Counted from the first letter of the stretch, positions 1-15,758 are shown. The stretch is 64,000 nt of DNA from Aphrophora alni (GCA_963513935.1 OY740768.1:48127089-48191088), one strand, 5' to 3'. The notes: generated from the sequence alone by a model not told the origin. Numbers and translations: made by a program.

Positions 1-3000
1 TGACCTCTAAATATTCAATAAGAAAAGGTTTGAACTATTAAACCCCTCACAGCGAAAAATCGCTTAAAACCGTGACTATCACTTTCTCCCTTTTTATTGC
101 AAATACGGCAAGATTATTGAGAAGTTTAATACATTTGTTGTTGGTATTTTGACAATGTTGTTAAAAACTTTATATAAGTTAGCAACCATCCTCTTTTTAA
201 AAAAAATCAGTTCTGTCATTTTTGGATAAAAACTTGCCAGAAAACTTTTACTTAGGTCCTGAAGTACAACAAATTAAATAATTAGTGTTTATTGTTTAAA
301 ACAATATAAATATTTAGAAGTGCACATATAGTTTGTGCCTATGAAGATGTTTATCAATTAGGTCAAAATGTAAACTTACCGGAATCGAGTAAACTGCATC
401 CAACAAAAAAACTAATAATAGGATCGAAGTTAGGTTCATTATCCATATCATTGTGTTTTATTGTAAACTTTTGTTATTGGAAACACTTGCTTTGTGCTTC
501 TCAATCTGCAATAAGAATTAAACTTATGACATTATATTAGTTTCAGTAAACATTCGGCTAACTTACAATAGGTTGTAATAATTACTGTAATACAAATGAA
601 TTGTAGAAGTATTTTTTAATTGTAATACGATTTAAGCTACTAGTAATTTTTGAAGTCGTGTCTAAATTTACAAGTAGAATGCCATGTTGACTGTTAAAAA
701 AATATATTTATTTTCTTAAACATAAATTTAATTGTTGTATTAAATTCAATAATTAGGATTCTCAGCCAGCTAAATTAAAATATATTTTGGATCACGGTCT
801 CTTGAATGGAGTACTTCTATTGATGAGAGTTTGGATATAATAGATTAGTACAGACCTTTAAATAATAAGATAATAAGTTAATTTCAAAATTAGTAAACAA
901 ATGTTTTGAGCATTTTTCGCCCTTTCCTGTTACAATTAGTAGAGTAAAAATAAAAAGGCGAGGAGACCTATTATATTACTCTTTTGAGGTCTGTGGACCT
1001 CTTTACAAACAATAGTTTTAGTATTACCATTAGGTGTTAATATGTAGAGATTATAACCATAATCTTCTCGCTACCTTGTTCTGCAAACCAACACCATTTA
1101 GCATGATGTGAAATCCGTCCCTCTAATTATAATACATCATCCTTTAAATTGAAATCTCCCATATCTATATTCATGGAATATTTTAAATATATATTTTTTA
1201 AATATTATGTGTGTTTGAACTTTAATGTAACTAAAATGTATGTTGTACGTGAAATATCAACAATTTATGGAGTAATTTAGATTTCCTCTTCAGCGAAAAA
1301 ATTTATCTTATATATTTGTTGAACAGTAGTAACTACATTGACATTATAAAAGTAATATAACAAAAACCCAATTCTACAGTAATAAAGGCTCCTACATAAT
1401 ACCATAAGTAATTTAAATTAACTGAGAAACTATCTTTTTTTACCTGAAAAAATATCGTAAAATATTTAGATTAAGTGTTTAACTAAAGTAAGTCAAGTGT
1501 TCCTTTGCTATTCATATCTAGTTTGTAAATACCATAATGCTGTCACGTAGACACATTTGATGTTTCTTGAAGTAATTTTATTTTGCTATTGTCCCTAATT
1601 ATTCACAGTGCTGGATAACAAAATCTTTATCATATGCATTCTTTTCTAATAGTTTATACTACCTATGGATATTGTATAAACAATATAGATCCTATTGTTT
1701 ATACGTAATAATAAATTGAACAGATTAAATGCCGTGAAATATGGAATAATTAAAAAATAAATAAATCCAATAAACTGAGCTGCTAATATGTTAAATATAT
1801 AATAGTCTTTACTTATGAACAATCCTAGAACTAACTGACAATACTGTGATTATATTCTTTGTTGAGTAATGACTGCGATTTACGTAAAAGTAATGGTGTG
1901 TACAGTTTGTTCTGGGAACACTGGAATATCACCGAAAAAAATAACGTACGGCATAAAATTATATGTAAATAAAGTGAAAAATTATACAATCTATAAACAA
2001 CCCAATGATAAATATAAATTGATCTTAATGGAATAAGTAATCATTATTAAATCTAGTCATTAAACAAAATTTGTATAAATACGTGATTAATGCGAATTAT
2101 AAATAATATAACAAGAGTAACTGTAGTAATAAATCTACGAAACAAATTGTATGGAAATATTATTGAAACAAGTAACCTACATAATTATATTGTAAATATA
2201 AACGATTTACTTAACCGTTAAGCTAATATCCATACTTAACGAATATTTTCCTTAAGCAATTTCACTGAGGTTCAAGAGGTTTGTCTGTTAGTATGATAAT
2301 AATATAAACCAAAAATAAGATTTAGTCGACAAGACTTGTTAAATCACACATAAATCAAACAACACAAACACAGTTTTGAAATAAAGCTATGATCAAATAT
2401 TCACAATATATTAATTAAATTAACACAATAAAATTGTTAACTATTTCTATTTATTCTTACTGCTTAAAGATTATATTATTTGAAAATATCTTCTTTTACA
2501 TTAATGTTCTCGTATCTATAGTAATGTGAAGGTAATCAATTTAGTTTTGGTTTGTAATTGGTTTCTATTTGAGTTTTATTACTTTTATAAAACCGTCCTG
2601 ATCAATTAATTTTAATTGGCTGATTACATTGTTAGACTACTATTAGTCATACAGGATGCAAAATCAGTTAACCATATGACGAATAAATGGAGATTTAACA
2701 ATTTTCGTATAAGCCACTGTCCATATTTGTACTTTAAACCCTTCTTTTTTGGAATGGAAATCTAGTTACTAGGATTACCTTAAATCAAAAGTTCACGAAG
2801 AAGAAGAAGAATAAATAGTTATTATTTGACATAGATTTAATTACTAGCTCTTCTAATTTAGAACAAAGCGAATTTTCTTTATTTTGCTATTAGTAATAAT
2901 GTTAATAAAGTAATTGAATGTTTTAATTGGAAGCAATGGATTCGAAATGAAATAGATATATTTCTCCTTTATAAGTAAATATATTTATCAGATGTACATC

Positions 3001-3400
3001 TTAAACTAGGTAAATCATTTAAATTTTTTTGGAAAATAATATCTTTCACTGATAATGAAAATACACACCTGCAGCGGAGAGCTAGTGTTTTTATCAAGCG
3101 TGTGTGAAACATGATGTACACATTTGAACTAAAACGTGATTTAAATTTTCGAATTTCAGTGATAATTTTCTTGGATATTTAGTTAGTTTTTCAGTCGGTA
3201 TTCTGCCATTTCCCTTTCTCTTTATTACATTCCATATATTAACGCTATTTATAAAACAAACAAATATGTAACACAATTTTAAAACACAAAGTTTACAAAT
3301 ACTTAAAACAATTTAACTTACAAAAGTATACAACATTTTAAAACGTCAAATTAAAATGTAGGCTACTGTAAAACATCTTTATGAATAAGTTTACAAGAAA
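1..3400. other. AT-rich noncoding DNA
   Basis: Apart from short chance open frames of about 60 codons with no recognisable motif, I see no gene, RNA gene or mobile element here. A 12-bp-armed hairpin lies at 1674-1704 (GTATAAACAATA / TATTGTTTATAC with a 7-nt loop). Confidence 0.6.
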
Positions 3401-3411
3401 TATATATATAC

Positions 3412-3467
<56 letters not shown>
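3401..3467. repeat. (TA)n microsatellite
   Basis: A TA dinucleotide tract with two C interruptions near its left end, running into TGTG at the right end. Confidence 0.9.
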
Positions 3468-3473
<6 letters not shown>

Positions 3474-4700
3474 TATACTTCCAGTTTTTACAATTATTTA
3501 AGAGAATTGTTAAAATTTAAATCAACAAAGTTATTCTGAAACATTATTCTGACAATAAATTTACTAAACTATTGAGGGAGTCTTATTTCCTGATCATCAT
3601 CTAATTCATACATTATATTACCTGTCAAACAAAACAGCAACAACTCTCCAGAGCAATATTGCTTTCATTGTGTCTAAGTGATGATAATTTAAAATGTCTA
3701 CCGTCTTTGCTGTAGTGGCATTAGCTAGAGTCATAATAATATGTGCATTAAGTGAGTTTTTCCAAGTTGGATACAATTGTAACTAAAGGAGCTTAGTGGT
3801 TTAAACATTAAATCATGATTTCGAATACACACTACTGTGTTTATAATGAACATGATCGCACCCATGTCAGCTTCCAGTTCCCATACCAGCAGTGCGATTA
3901 TAAATGAGTTGCATACAAAGTGGTATTTTTCAAATAATATGTATTACTTTGGAAGATCATATGTGTATTTATTTAAACTAGGTACAAATTAAGAAGACTG
4001 TAAATATCTATATTAGTTTATGCTGGTAATTCTCTATATTAATCAATGTACATTTTATTAGACAATATTTGTATCTTATGATAAATTTTATTATTAATAC
4101 TATTACATTGCAACAAGTATCTTTGAATTGAACTCTATTGGAGTACATACGGTAGATTCTTCTAGGAATAAGCATTCATCACAATGCCTGCTGTATGAAT
4201 ATTAATACAACATGTGTGTGTTCAGTTTTATTCATACACTTCATATGCTAATTAGGTTACGTGGAACAATTGCACATTGTGGAGGGAATATTTATGCCCA
4301 CCAGTTAACTAGGTTTGTGTCATATTGCATCTTTATTTTATGAAAACTGTTTCGTTGCTTATACGTCTGCATTTCTCTTCAATTCAGGATTTTGTGAGAG
4401 TTCAGTTTTAAACATAATCTGGGTATATAAAGGAAGGAAGTGTGTATTTACTGCAGTTCTTAAAAAATCCACATTTATTTTGGTATCTATTTTTGTCTTT
4501 TTCGTCTTTATTGTAATTAGAAGAAATTGTGATAGTAATTAGGAAATCATTGAGGCTCAATTTGGTCGTTATCTTAGCAGATGGAAAAAAATTGGATGAC
4601 TGGATTTCTCTTGCGATCCACTTAGGTAATCTGCAAATTTGGTGATCAGACCTTAATAATATTAGAGATATTTTATAGGATAATTTGTTTTACACTCTAC

Positions 4701-4742
<42 letters not shown>

Positions 4743-7700
4743 TGGTCGATTTTACCACTAAGCTATCCAGTTATCGAACTCAAATAAATTTATTTTTGTC
4801 AGATTCAAATAAATGAAGAACGTAAACAAATTGTTTTCACTTTAAAAATAACGTATTCTCAAAATGAAATTAAACACAAACAAAACTATTCGTCACTAAA
4901 CACAGTTCCTTAGTTGTTATTTTTTTTTAAATGCAATGAACAAGTAGAACGATGAAACAAAATAGATATTTAAATTTGTTTCTTTTGATCAATAAACTTG
5001 TTCTCAAGATAAATAATAAAGACAAGGAATCCTCCGTAATTAAACAAAAAATAAATAATGGAACATTGTGCAAATTACCTTAATAAATTATTTAAACATT
5101 TTTCTTAATAATATAACATTATTACAACAATAATTTGTAAAATAAAATTTTCGCGTCCTTAATTAAATTACAATTGCGGGGATATAGCCTACTTATTTTT
5201 CTAATTAGTTACATTTTAAAACAAAGTTGTTTAAGTATAAATACCTTTTATTCATTGTACGAAATTATTTTAAAAAAATCCACTACGGTCTTTTGTACAA
5301 TCAGATTTTCGGGAACGTTTCTATATTCTTCTACTTATATAGCCTAGGTATGTCATAAAGTGTCCTCCACCGAAATTTGTTTTATTAAAGTGACAATATT
5401 ATTTTAAATAAAACTTTTCGTCAAATATTAAATAAATAAAATACCTCTTATGATTATAGGTGGTCTTTAGGTATTTTATATATTTTCTCCATACGATCAT
5501 AGTTGTGTATTAGAAAAAAAAATTTGAACATTTTTTATAATTATTATAATTTCAAAATATGCAAAACTGGTATGAAAACTAAATTCTTTAATAAATTATT
5601 TTGTAAAAAAATAATAAATTTGCCAAAATTTTCGTTTTAATAAAACATGTTTCAGTACAACTCAGTTATTTACAGCAGTTCCCATTTCTGTTGATTTATA
5701 GTTCTACTTAAAGATAGTCAGATTGATTAAACAGGGAGACCAATTATTATTTTAATTAATTATAAAATGACCAAGAATACCATCACGGAAAGTTCTAGTT
5801 ATTTAGTTTTTATATTTATTGTTATTTAGTATTAGCATTTCAATTAAATTAATTTATATTATTTTAATTCATGAATAACTAATTTAAATAATAAAGAAAT
5901 AATTAAAATAACAATGAGAATTTCATAAAAACACTTTTAAAAAAATTAAATATACCTATGATTTTACCTTTTTTTTTACCATTTAGAATATCAATTAATT
6001 TACCGTCAATTTAGTTTATATTAAATTAGGTAAACACTATAAATAAGGTTTCAAATCAAAATTATTTGAGGAGTTTCCCTGAAATGTTCACTTTGAAGTG
6101 ACATCGTAGTTTCAATTAACCAATTTAAAGCTTGAGAGTTCTGACAATTTGTCTCAAATGGTTCAAACTCGAATTGTATTTTTTATTTATGTTAACATTT
6201 TGCCGTTAGGAAACGACATTCTAAGCTCTTGCTGATAAATATTATTTAAAAAATCAAAAGAAAAAATCATAGGAAAATAGTTTATTTCATTTAAATAATA
6301 TTTATATGCAAATTAAAAGACGCAATAAACGTGTTTAGCAATTTAAATATAATTACTTACATTATCTTTTTATTATATTTTAGTATAATGTAAGTTACGG
6401 AAAGAGTGTGTGATGTCTGGTTATTATATTTGTTTGTATTTCTAAGTTAATAAATCATACGTCAAATCTCTAATAATTTGTTACATTATTAATAAAACAA
6501 AACAAAAAGAGAACAATGCATGAGACTTGGATAAATATGTATAACCATTCTGCCAATATTTTCAAAACAAACTGTACTATTATTTTTTGTATTAGATGCT
6601 GTTTGTTAAAATTAATTATAAGCAATTGATTAGTAATTTTGTATAACGTGAAGTTTTCAACCGATTTCATGTAAATTAATAAATCAACTGTTATTTCATA
6701 GTACCCGGAATCATTCCTTATTAAAAGTATTATTTCTTATTATATATTACTAAGAAGAATATTGACATCCAATAAAATCTACGACAAAATTGATCTAGCA
6801 CGTAATATTAAAAATGACAAATATAACTGTCAGTAAGATAGGGCGCTATATTAATGTTTATTGAGAAACCACTAACCCTATCCTATTTTGACATATTTCG
6901 CTCTCATATTTTTTAAAGCTCTGTTATGCAAATCAAAAAATCAGGACAGTATTATATTGTCGCAGTTAAATTATACACCCAAAGGCGACAGGATGAAATG
7001 GAATAAAATGGTGAACCTTAAAGAGGACAGGATGATAAAGTGGTAAAAATTTTACCAGAAGTAACATTTATGTAGGAATAGCAAAAAATTAAATCGAGAT
7101 TAAGTGAAAAGGGATTTAAGATAAATTGGAGTCACTAAAATCGTTATCGAGACGAAGCTCTTGGAGCCACGGAGTAAAGTCAAAAAAAATTTCAATTGCT
7201 AAGCTATTTTGTATAAAAAAAAAAATTTAAATAAAGAAAACAAAATTCAATTATATTGTTTAAACAACATACAAATAATTCATATCAACTATTGTTCACG
7301 AGCCTAATGAATTCCATAGAGTGGAAACTCTATAGGGATATCTTTAACATAAATATGGAAAAAATATGTCTACATGAATTACCTGTAAAAATAACAATGT
7401 ATTTGTACCATTTTACTATTATATCGTATACCATAAGTTTCATTAGGCAATTGAACTTAGTACTGAGTTTAAACTCACTTCATAATATACAGTTTCAGAG
7501 ACAAGACCTAAGACAGTTAGATCAGTTCTCTGTAACAATGATGAAATTGGATTTTAGGGCAGCAATGTATGTTTAGTTTATAGTTCAAGGATGGTAATAA
7601 TTTTATAGACAAAACTGAATTTGAACAAGTGATTATAAGCGTTATCGTCACCACTATTTATAGACAGATGTGCAAAAACACCAAATTTTTAAGACTGTAT

Positions 7701-9140
7701 GAGATAACTTTAGCACTAAGCCCATCCAGAATGAATTACCTATTTTACGATAAAATAATGATCAACAAATATTTTTGAACCCTTCTTTTTATTTACAACA
7801 AAAACATTTATCTTCTTATCTTATTGATGTTTAAAGGATAAAAACATTTCGATCATCAACATCGTTAAAACCAACGAACATGGAGACTCCTAAACCTAAA
7901 ACAATACAATAATTATTCTCGCTTCAGGGTCGGACGAGAACCAAAGAGTGTCAATGGGATACGCAATGGGATACCTGAAGAAATATTGATTGGGATAGAC
8001 TAGGATGTATAACAAAAACGTTTTACTTATATCCAAAATTTGTTTAAACTGTCATTCCATGTATGATAAAAAGTGAGAATTATAGAAGAATGTAAAAATA
8101 TCTGTTTCTCAAAAATAAATAAAGAAAAACAATGGTTTCCAGCTTTATTTGAAGAGATTAGATTTTCTTGTGTCAGATTGTAATTGTCCTATTGAATAAT
8201 GAACTTTTAATGGGCATTTTAGTGGCAATACTGACTATCAAGGTTTATTATTCCCTTGTCGCGATTAGTCACGATCCAATTGTTGTTAATTGTTGTAATG
8301 AGAGTAATACATGTTGTTTGACTGGATGGTATCGACTATGAAACATTACCTTCGTAAGTTACTTTGTGGGATACTTGGATGGTAAATATAATCCAAATAT
8401 ATACATCACTTTTTAAATATTACGTTGTTTTTACAGTAATAATTTATTTATAATAATTCTTGGACAACTATAATCTGTGTGTTGTGAAGAAGTTACTGTT
8501 ATTAGGCCTGGTTACTTTATGCTCAAAAATCAGTGGTTTTACAACGTTATCTTTAATTTTATATATTCAAACAATCTAAATATATACATATATAAATTTA
8601 TATCCTCACAATTTTTATATTATCATTCCTAATCTTAAAATTGTATTCAGTTAACTACAATATGAAATATAATCCCAGAATGAATCAAACCGTTATGACT
8701 CTACTGTTTACTTTTCGTATTAAACAATCGCAAGTTTTCCAATACACAATCATTTGCTCACCTTTCTTGCAAACTTCTTCCAACGTTGCTCTCTCAAACT
8801 ATTGGACTCTATCGACTCTTACACGCTCTGTATAGCTATCTTCCGAGCCCCGCTCGAGCAGCGATTTCTCCTATGATCCAAAGACCTCGTTTCCTTTTGT
8901 CCACAAGCTGTTAGAGTTCCCTCTTTTTGTAACTTTGGCTGCCTATGCATGATATTTCATAATAGTTATTATAATGCTTTTGTCTCCGCAACAGTTGGTC
9001 TCCTTTCTGAGTTTAAAATTATTTGTATTTATCTAACTTCCAACTAAAACTACCCAAGTTCCTATCACCGGCGACCTACAAATATCGTTCTGCTGTATAT
9101 AACTTTATTTGTACAAAATAAAAATCACTCAATACTACTC

Positions 9141-9143
<3 letters not shown>
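3468..9143. other. AT-rich noncoding DNA with one (TA)n tract
   Basis: A second pure (TA)n tract lies at 4704-4739. The rest shows only short open frames (up to about 106 codons at 7256-7576) with AT-driven composition and no motif I recognise. A somewhat more GC-rich patch at 8820-8950 has a broken open frame on the minus strand; I could not assign it. Confidence 0.5.
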
Positions 9144-9201
<58 letters not shown>

Positions 9202-9215
9202 TATATATATATATT
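9144..9215. repeat. (TA)n microsatellite
   Basis: TA repeat over about 56 nt, a GG interruption at 9200-9201, then a further TA stretch. Confidence 0.9.
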
Positions 9216-10430
9216 CATTATAGCCAACATATTATTGCACAATAATACATAATAAAATTAAATGCCATACCTACATTTCATACAAGCAGTTTAAAAATAT
9301 TGAAAAGATAATTCTTTATAAAATTAGTAACAACTGTCACAAATTAACAAACAACTTACGTAACATTTTTAACACTTCTGTACTCTAAGCTATGTATAAT
9401 TTAGTTCAAAACTATATCTAAAATGAAAAATCCTTTAATACACCCTCTAATATCAATAATATACAAAGTAAATATTCAATTTTTCATCCTCGTCAGCTAC
9501 GTGAATGAAGTACGTGAAAGACGATGTAATTCTGAGAATATACGAGGCTAAACAATACTACCTTCTTTATTTTTAACTTCCTCTTCGTCTTGCAAAAAAA
9601 TTGGGTGAACTTGTTGAACTACTCTCGGTCTTGGTTGCTAACATGTCACTTCGCTTTGAAATTATCAAGCGGTAACAAAAGAATTATTATTGTACAACAG
9701 TACTTCACACTGGTTGCCGTAACTGAGCAAACATTTTTGTATTATTTACTTGTAATTATTTCATGGCATCACATTTTATGCTTTTATTGTTTGCAACTTC
9801 AAAAACTCTCCCCTGTTGAAATCATTCAGAATGTATAGAAATCAAGTCATTATAATATAAATTATACTATCAATATTTCTAAATGTTTTGATGCTTCAAA
9901 TTTAACGTATTTTGATGGTTAAACATATTTTTTATTTTACTTAGCTTATTTTAACTTTTAAATATTTATAATCTTTTTTATTTTGTGAAGCATTAATAAA
10001 AAGGGATAATGTAAGCTTATTTGAAGGTTTTATATAAATGTGCGTTCAAATGATTCACCTTTTAATAACTTGTATGATTTATTTTCACAAGTACGACTTT
10101 ATAGCTTCAATTTGTTCTCTATTAAAGTGTTAATATTGAAATAAAATATACGTAAATAAATGTATACCAAACTAAATATAATGTGTGTTAGCTGCTGGAG
10201 TCGTATGTTATAAGGGAATGTAATTGAAATTGAATCTCGTTCAACATCCAAAGTAATAATATGTGGCCTCAAAGGGACTTTACTTTGAGACAGATAGTGT
10301 TGCTATCAAAACGTTCCGTCTTTCCATAATACAAACTTTATTTGAACGGACATATCAAAGGACAGATACTCCTTAAGTTTTGATAGAATTCAATATAACG
10401 TTGTGCTGTTGTAAGAGTGGTTATTAGTTT
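9216..10430. other. AT-rich noncoding DNA
   Basis: I see no gene or element in this stretch; open frames are short and unrecognisable. Confidence 0.5.
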
Positions 10431-10597
10431 GAGATCGGAATTTTTGTCTTGGTATTACAAAAACTTTTTAAAACAACAAATTTTTTAGTATCAACCACAA
10501 TGTTTTAATAGTTCTATTAAAACATTGTGGTTGATACTAAAAAAATTGTTGTTTTAATTTTATTTAAAATGGAATACCACCAAGTACCTACGGTCTC
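10431..10597. repeat. Long inverted repeat (fold-back / MITE-like)
   Basis: The core is two 44-nt arms, 10468-10511 and 10514-10557, that pair with a single mismatch (10480/10545) around a 2-nt loop TT. The symmetry continues imperfectly outward: GAGATCG at 10431 faces CGGTCTC at 10591-10597, and CTTGGT at 10449-10454 faces ACCAAG on the right. An almost loopless hairpin with more diverged outer arms fits a small fold-back element or MITE; a template-switch inversion could also give it. No coding capacity. Confidence 0.75.
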
Positions 10598-13500
10598 TAG
10601 CATAAATAGTTTAAAAACTTTTTATTTATTTAACGATAGATTTTCGTTTAAGAAATTAAATACAACCCAATGTTCACTATGTATATAAGTACTGAGAAGC
10701 ATTTTGATTGATACTGGATGCAATTATAATTTATTAAATATTTTAATTTTTTTTTACAAAAAACAAATGTTCCAAATAAATGTTTCGGTATCACACACAC
10801 TTTCTCCCTATGATAGAAAAACTGATTTTTACATAAAGTTTGAGTAGATAATTATATTGAGAAGGAGATTTTTTTCTAAATTTCTTAAATTTTGTTGATA
10901 GATACTATGGTTTCAATAAATAAAATCCCACTTAAGATATTACCGCTACTACGTAAAAAAAGGAATATGTTTTTAGAAAGCTACGATATTGTATGAAAAT
11001 TAGACCGAATAAGGTAGAGAGGCAATTCCACTATCGATGTTAAAAGATAAATGTATAATTTTCATGTAACAAAAAACCCATCCAAATAAAACTAAGCAAT
11101 TAAACATTCACAGATACAATAATACAGTAATTATTATTTAATTTTTAAAGCTACTGTTACATTAAACTTTAAACATATTTTTTTAGAATCGTTCCATATA
11201 ACTTGATATAATTAGAGAGGATAATTGATATAGCTAATTTAAGATACCGTAATTTGTAAAACTTTTTTATTGTGTATAACTGCAAACTCTGTATTTTAGT
11301 AATACTGAAAAAAAAATAAAAATTTAAATCGCACCAAGTTTTATCACTAAATTATTTTGGTAACCAGACATAGTACATTACACTGTCATTTATAAATAGA
11401 GGTAAGTTAATTTTAAAATAATTATCAGAATGTACGATCATGTACAGTTATCTGTTTTCGCTTCAATTATAGAAACCGTTTGGAAGCTTCAGTGTTGACA
11501 TACACTAATATTCACCCATTCTTGCGAATCATATTCATGTTTTTAATAATGTCTTCAAATCACACAAGCAATATATCATAAATACAAAATAATGCATGTA
11601 AATCAACCTTCACAAATTCATAGAGCCCTAAACGAGGGAAGCACATATAATGGACCATTAGGTAGTCGATTGTACAGGACCTTTAATGGACTATCGAGAA
11701 ATCCAATTACGTACTTCACACTTAGTTAAATCCTTTCAACAATAGAGGCCATTTAGTTCCAACAGTTTCTGTACTCATAATCATGTCCATTGGCAGACTT
11801 GATAATTGTGTTTTAACTAACACAAGCTATAATAAACAGAGAGCTCACTGTCTGATGTTTACACATGACAGAAAAATACTTGAGCATTTACACACACGAA
11901 CGAATTAACACACATGCGCGCACTCGTATTTATTAATTAAAATGTTATTGTAAAATTCCACTTCCACACGACATTCAATAAACCCATTCAATATGTAATC
12001 TGGTTTGTAAACATATAACTTTAAACCTAAGGTTTACAACTTTATGAATGACGGATTTTCGCAGATGTATGCAATACAGCAAACTCACCTCATGGTTTTT
12101 TTTGGGATTTTTTACATTTAGGAATGCATCACGAAGAACGCAAAACAATTATATAATATATTTTTTTCTAAACACAATCTAATATTGAGTTGAAATATAT
12201 CCGAGTTCGGACTACTTGGACCAAATAAATATAGAGTCATGGTTACAGGTTTTTAAACAGGCAATGATTGAAAACACTTTACAATTATTACGAAGACAAA
12301 TCGCTTTGTATACAGTTTTATATTTTCACTTACTTGTGATACGTGTGGTTGTAATATTTAAAATTTATTATTTTTTAAGTGTTAAGGTTATGAAATGAAA
12401 TTGGTGATATTATTAGATTTTAATTTTACTTTTAAAATAGGTAACGAGGAACTTATTATTATAGAGAGACAATTTGGTCATCGCTTTTCAATTGATCTGT
12501 ATATTATTTAATTTCTATATCAATTTCTATCTCTATTCCTTATTCAAATGATTATCTATCTCTTGCGAATTTTCCAAACTTTATCTTAAGAATTGGAGAT
12601 CATATACTGACTAAAATGAACTTTCTTTTAACCCGACATTGCAACTCATTGGAATTATTCGATCATCGTCATATTCGGTCATAGATAATTTCATATTAGT
12701 GTAATTATTTTATAACTTTCAATATTTTTATTTTTTATTTTAGAGGTTGTATAGACCTTAATAATAATGTAAATAACACCGTAATTTATTCAATGAACGA
12801 TTAGGAAAATTCATAAAAGTGTGTATATAAAGCCGCTGTTAAAAAATTAATTGGTAATTTGGGTTTTTCACTAATATCATTGTCAAATAGGAAACATATA
12901 AATTTTACTTTTAGTCACATAATTCCAGTTGGATATATTGTATACACTGTTTCATGGCACTGATATTTCTCATTTTTGTGCCCTTTAAAATTATATAAAT
13001 GTGAAAACCTTATGAGGTTTTGGCAACGTTTAAAGGTTTTCATCTATACTCGTTCAGAAATTACCTAAAAGATACAAGAATTTTCATCTACTCAGTATAT
13101 ATTTTATTATGGATTGTAACATGTAATACATGTAACGTATATTAACAGTAGGTCTGGTTAAAGTTCAATCTTGTTGTTATATTTTAAATGACAATTATTA
13201 TTTATTGCTTCCGTGATTATACAATACACTATAAAAAGTTATCTTTTTTAATTATACACCTAAAAGTATAAAAAAAATATTAATTGTAACAAGCTTGTAG
13301 TTGTGGATTAGTTCAGTTAAGAAGAAAAGAGATTTTATTGAATCATAATTGTCTTATATTACAGTCTGGCGTAGTAATTGTTACGTTATATAAATGTATT
13401 TTTTATCTAACTCTTTCAATCAATTTTAATACTTTTCAACTTAATATTCGTCCTTTGCTATTCCATGGTTCAACTTATTGATTAACTTCAAGATTAATAA

Positions 13501-15758
13501 ATTCTTTACATGAATATTGTACTAACAAAATATAACAATATTTACTTTCTGCTAATATTGTAACATAGCATGAAACCAAAGCAATTGTCAACTTTTCTAT
13601 TCTGGCACTAGGGTTTGAAGATAATATATATTTCCATGATTCTTCAGGTTGCAATATAGTGGTGTTTTAGTTGAACAATAGTGCCTTAAAACAATCATTT
13701 TTCTTGTTTTAAGTGTAGAATGTGAGGTGTGTTACACCCGGTATAAACTTGAGTACTCGCACACATGTGCACTCAATTAATACACTGGAGTACGCTAAAA
13801 AATTTGTCTTTGCAGATATCGCAGATGTTTTTTCGTGTTTGTTTACCTTTGAAATATTAGGACATTTAACACTATAAACAAACAATTGTTTTTTTTAATA
13901 ATCATAATTTGTATTCTTAACTATTCTTAACTATTTAAATACATTTTGTTCAATAAACGTAAATTACGGGAAGAAGCTGAAAACCAAATTATTTGTAGAA
14001 ATGGGTTAGAAAATATATATTAATTATTGGGAGATAAGGCTGTTTAAACAGATATGTCAATCAGTACTTATGTAGTAGAATAGCATTAACTAAATCTCAG
14101 GTAATATTTTTAATGCTAACATTCAATATTAAAATTATTTAATTAATTTGAATTTTCTAGTTTTAAAATGGATTGATGTAATTTGCAACTATATTTATAT
14201 GCAGAAGTAACATGCCAAAAATTATTTGAATATTGCTGCAAACGTATATATTTTGTATTCCTTATATTTATTTATTCATAATACACACAATTTTTATATT
14301 AGGGTGAACAAGGTTGGAATGAAAAATAAGATTAAGATCTAATATTATAGTTAGTTACGAGCAATATATTCACGCACAAGTTACTTCGGGTTACGAATTT
14401 AATTTCAGGCACATGTAGGCTAGATTTGATTTACCTTTATTTATCACAGTAAAATGACATAAATACCTAATACTTTTACACTAAGTGTAAATCCATAATG
14501 GTTAATAATCAGTTGTATGCAAATCACAAGTTCACCTGGAAATGCAGTACACCTTTTATATTTCAATTTTGGTAAAATAATAATGTGCAAGGAATTTGAA
14601 ACTATTTCTTATTGTTTATAAAATATTGTAATAAATTAAAGAATTATTACATATTGGTGATGACGAATATTTTTATTCTCCCAATATATAAACACATACT
14701 TTATGAATAGTCCCCACCATTGGTTATATTAAAATAATTTTGTAGTGGTTTGAGGCTGTTAAAAATATTTAAATTGTATACTAATGATAACGTATTTTAT
14801 TTTTATGAAATTTTCATTCTTATATTTACGAATTAGTATGACATATATTATACATATATCTGTTGTCCAAAAATCCTCTTTTGTGGACGGGCCCATAATT
14901 GTTGTATTTCCTGTAACATTTATGGTAATTCGATATTCTATTTTTTTAATATTATATTTGAGCTTGTTAAATGTAATTAAAACGTACAGTAAATTTAACT
15001 GTAAAATCAATATATAAAAGCCAAATAGATTAGATAAAGTAAAAAATAATAATCCTGTGTGACATTGTTTTTTTACCTGCATATTTAGAAGGATGAAAAC
15101 TATTTTCAAACTTATTGATCGTTTCAAAAAACAGAAATATTTTATCTAGTCTTTGCAAATTCTGTCAACCACACAATTCAACCAGCAAGTGATGGTTTTC
15201 ATATCTATAGACGGAGTAAGGAAATGTTTGTCGTTTAAAAGAATATATATTTTTACTAAAATGTATTAAATAAATTATAATTCGTTTTCGTATAAATTGA
15301 CAAAAGTAATCGTAATGACGATCTTTTTTAATGGAGAGAGGAGTGAACTGAAACATTAAAATATCAAAATTTGCGTTTAAATAAACAAATTTTAATTGTA
15401 TTGTATATTTTTTGTTTTATTGGGTTTCACCAGTATTTCCTCGTAATTGTTGAGAATTCATGACACCACACCAATCTTTACATTATACTTCTTGCTCATT
15501 GAAATTCTAATCTATATAGAGTCCTATTGAAGAGCTGAACAAATATAGATGGAGCCCTGGAGTAGTCGATAGTAGCAAATACAATATCACTTTGAGGTCT
15601 AAAGGCATTAATCGATTACTGCTGGTGAATAGACTAAACATACCTTCAATGCTATAAATGATTTCTAACACTATATTCATAAAAAGATGTATGATGTTTT
15701 ATTAACATAGGCAGCGTTTATTAGCTTTAAATAAAATAAACGACACATGATACAAGGT
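10598..15758. other. AT-rich noncoding DNA
   Basis: The longest open frame is 122 codons on the minus strand at 14759-15127, overlapped by a 77-codon frame on the plus strand. Both are hydrophobic and AT-driven, with no recognisable domain. A mixed CA/CGCG-type compound repeat lies near 11890-11925. Nothing else is supportable. Confidence 0.5.

Noticed and set aside
7256..7576. 106-codon open frame on the plus strand
   Set aside because: No motif, and length is within what AT-rich DNA of this size yields by chance.
8820..8950. Less AT-rich patch with a broken minus-strand frame (EKSLLERGSEDSYTERV)
   Set aside because: Looks faintly protein-like, but no family could be assigned and no supporting second motif was found.
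14759..15127. 122-codon open frame on the minus strand, overlapping a 77-codon frame on the plus strand
   Set aside because: Composition is AT-driven and hydrophobic, no domain or motif is recognisable, and no splice context supports it.
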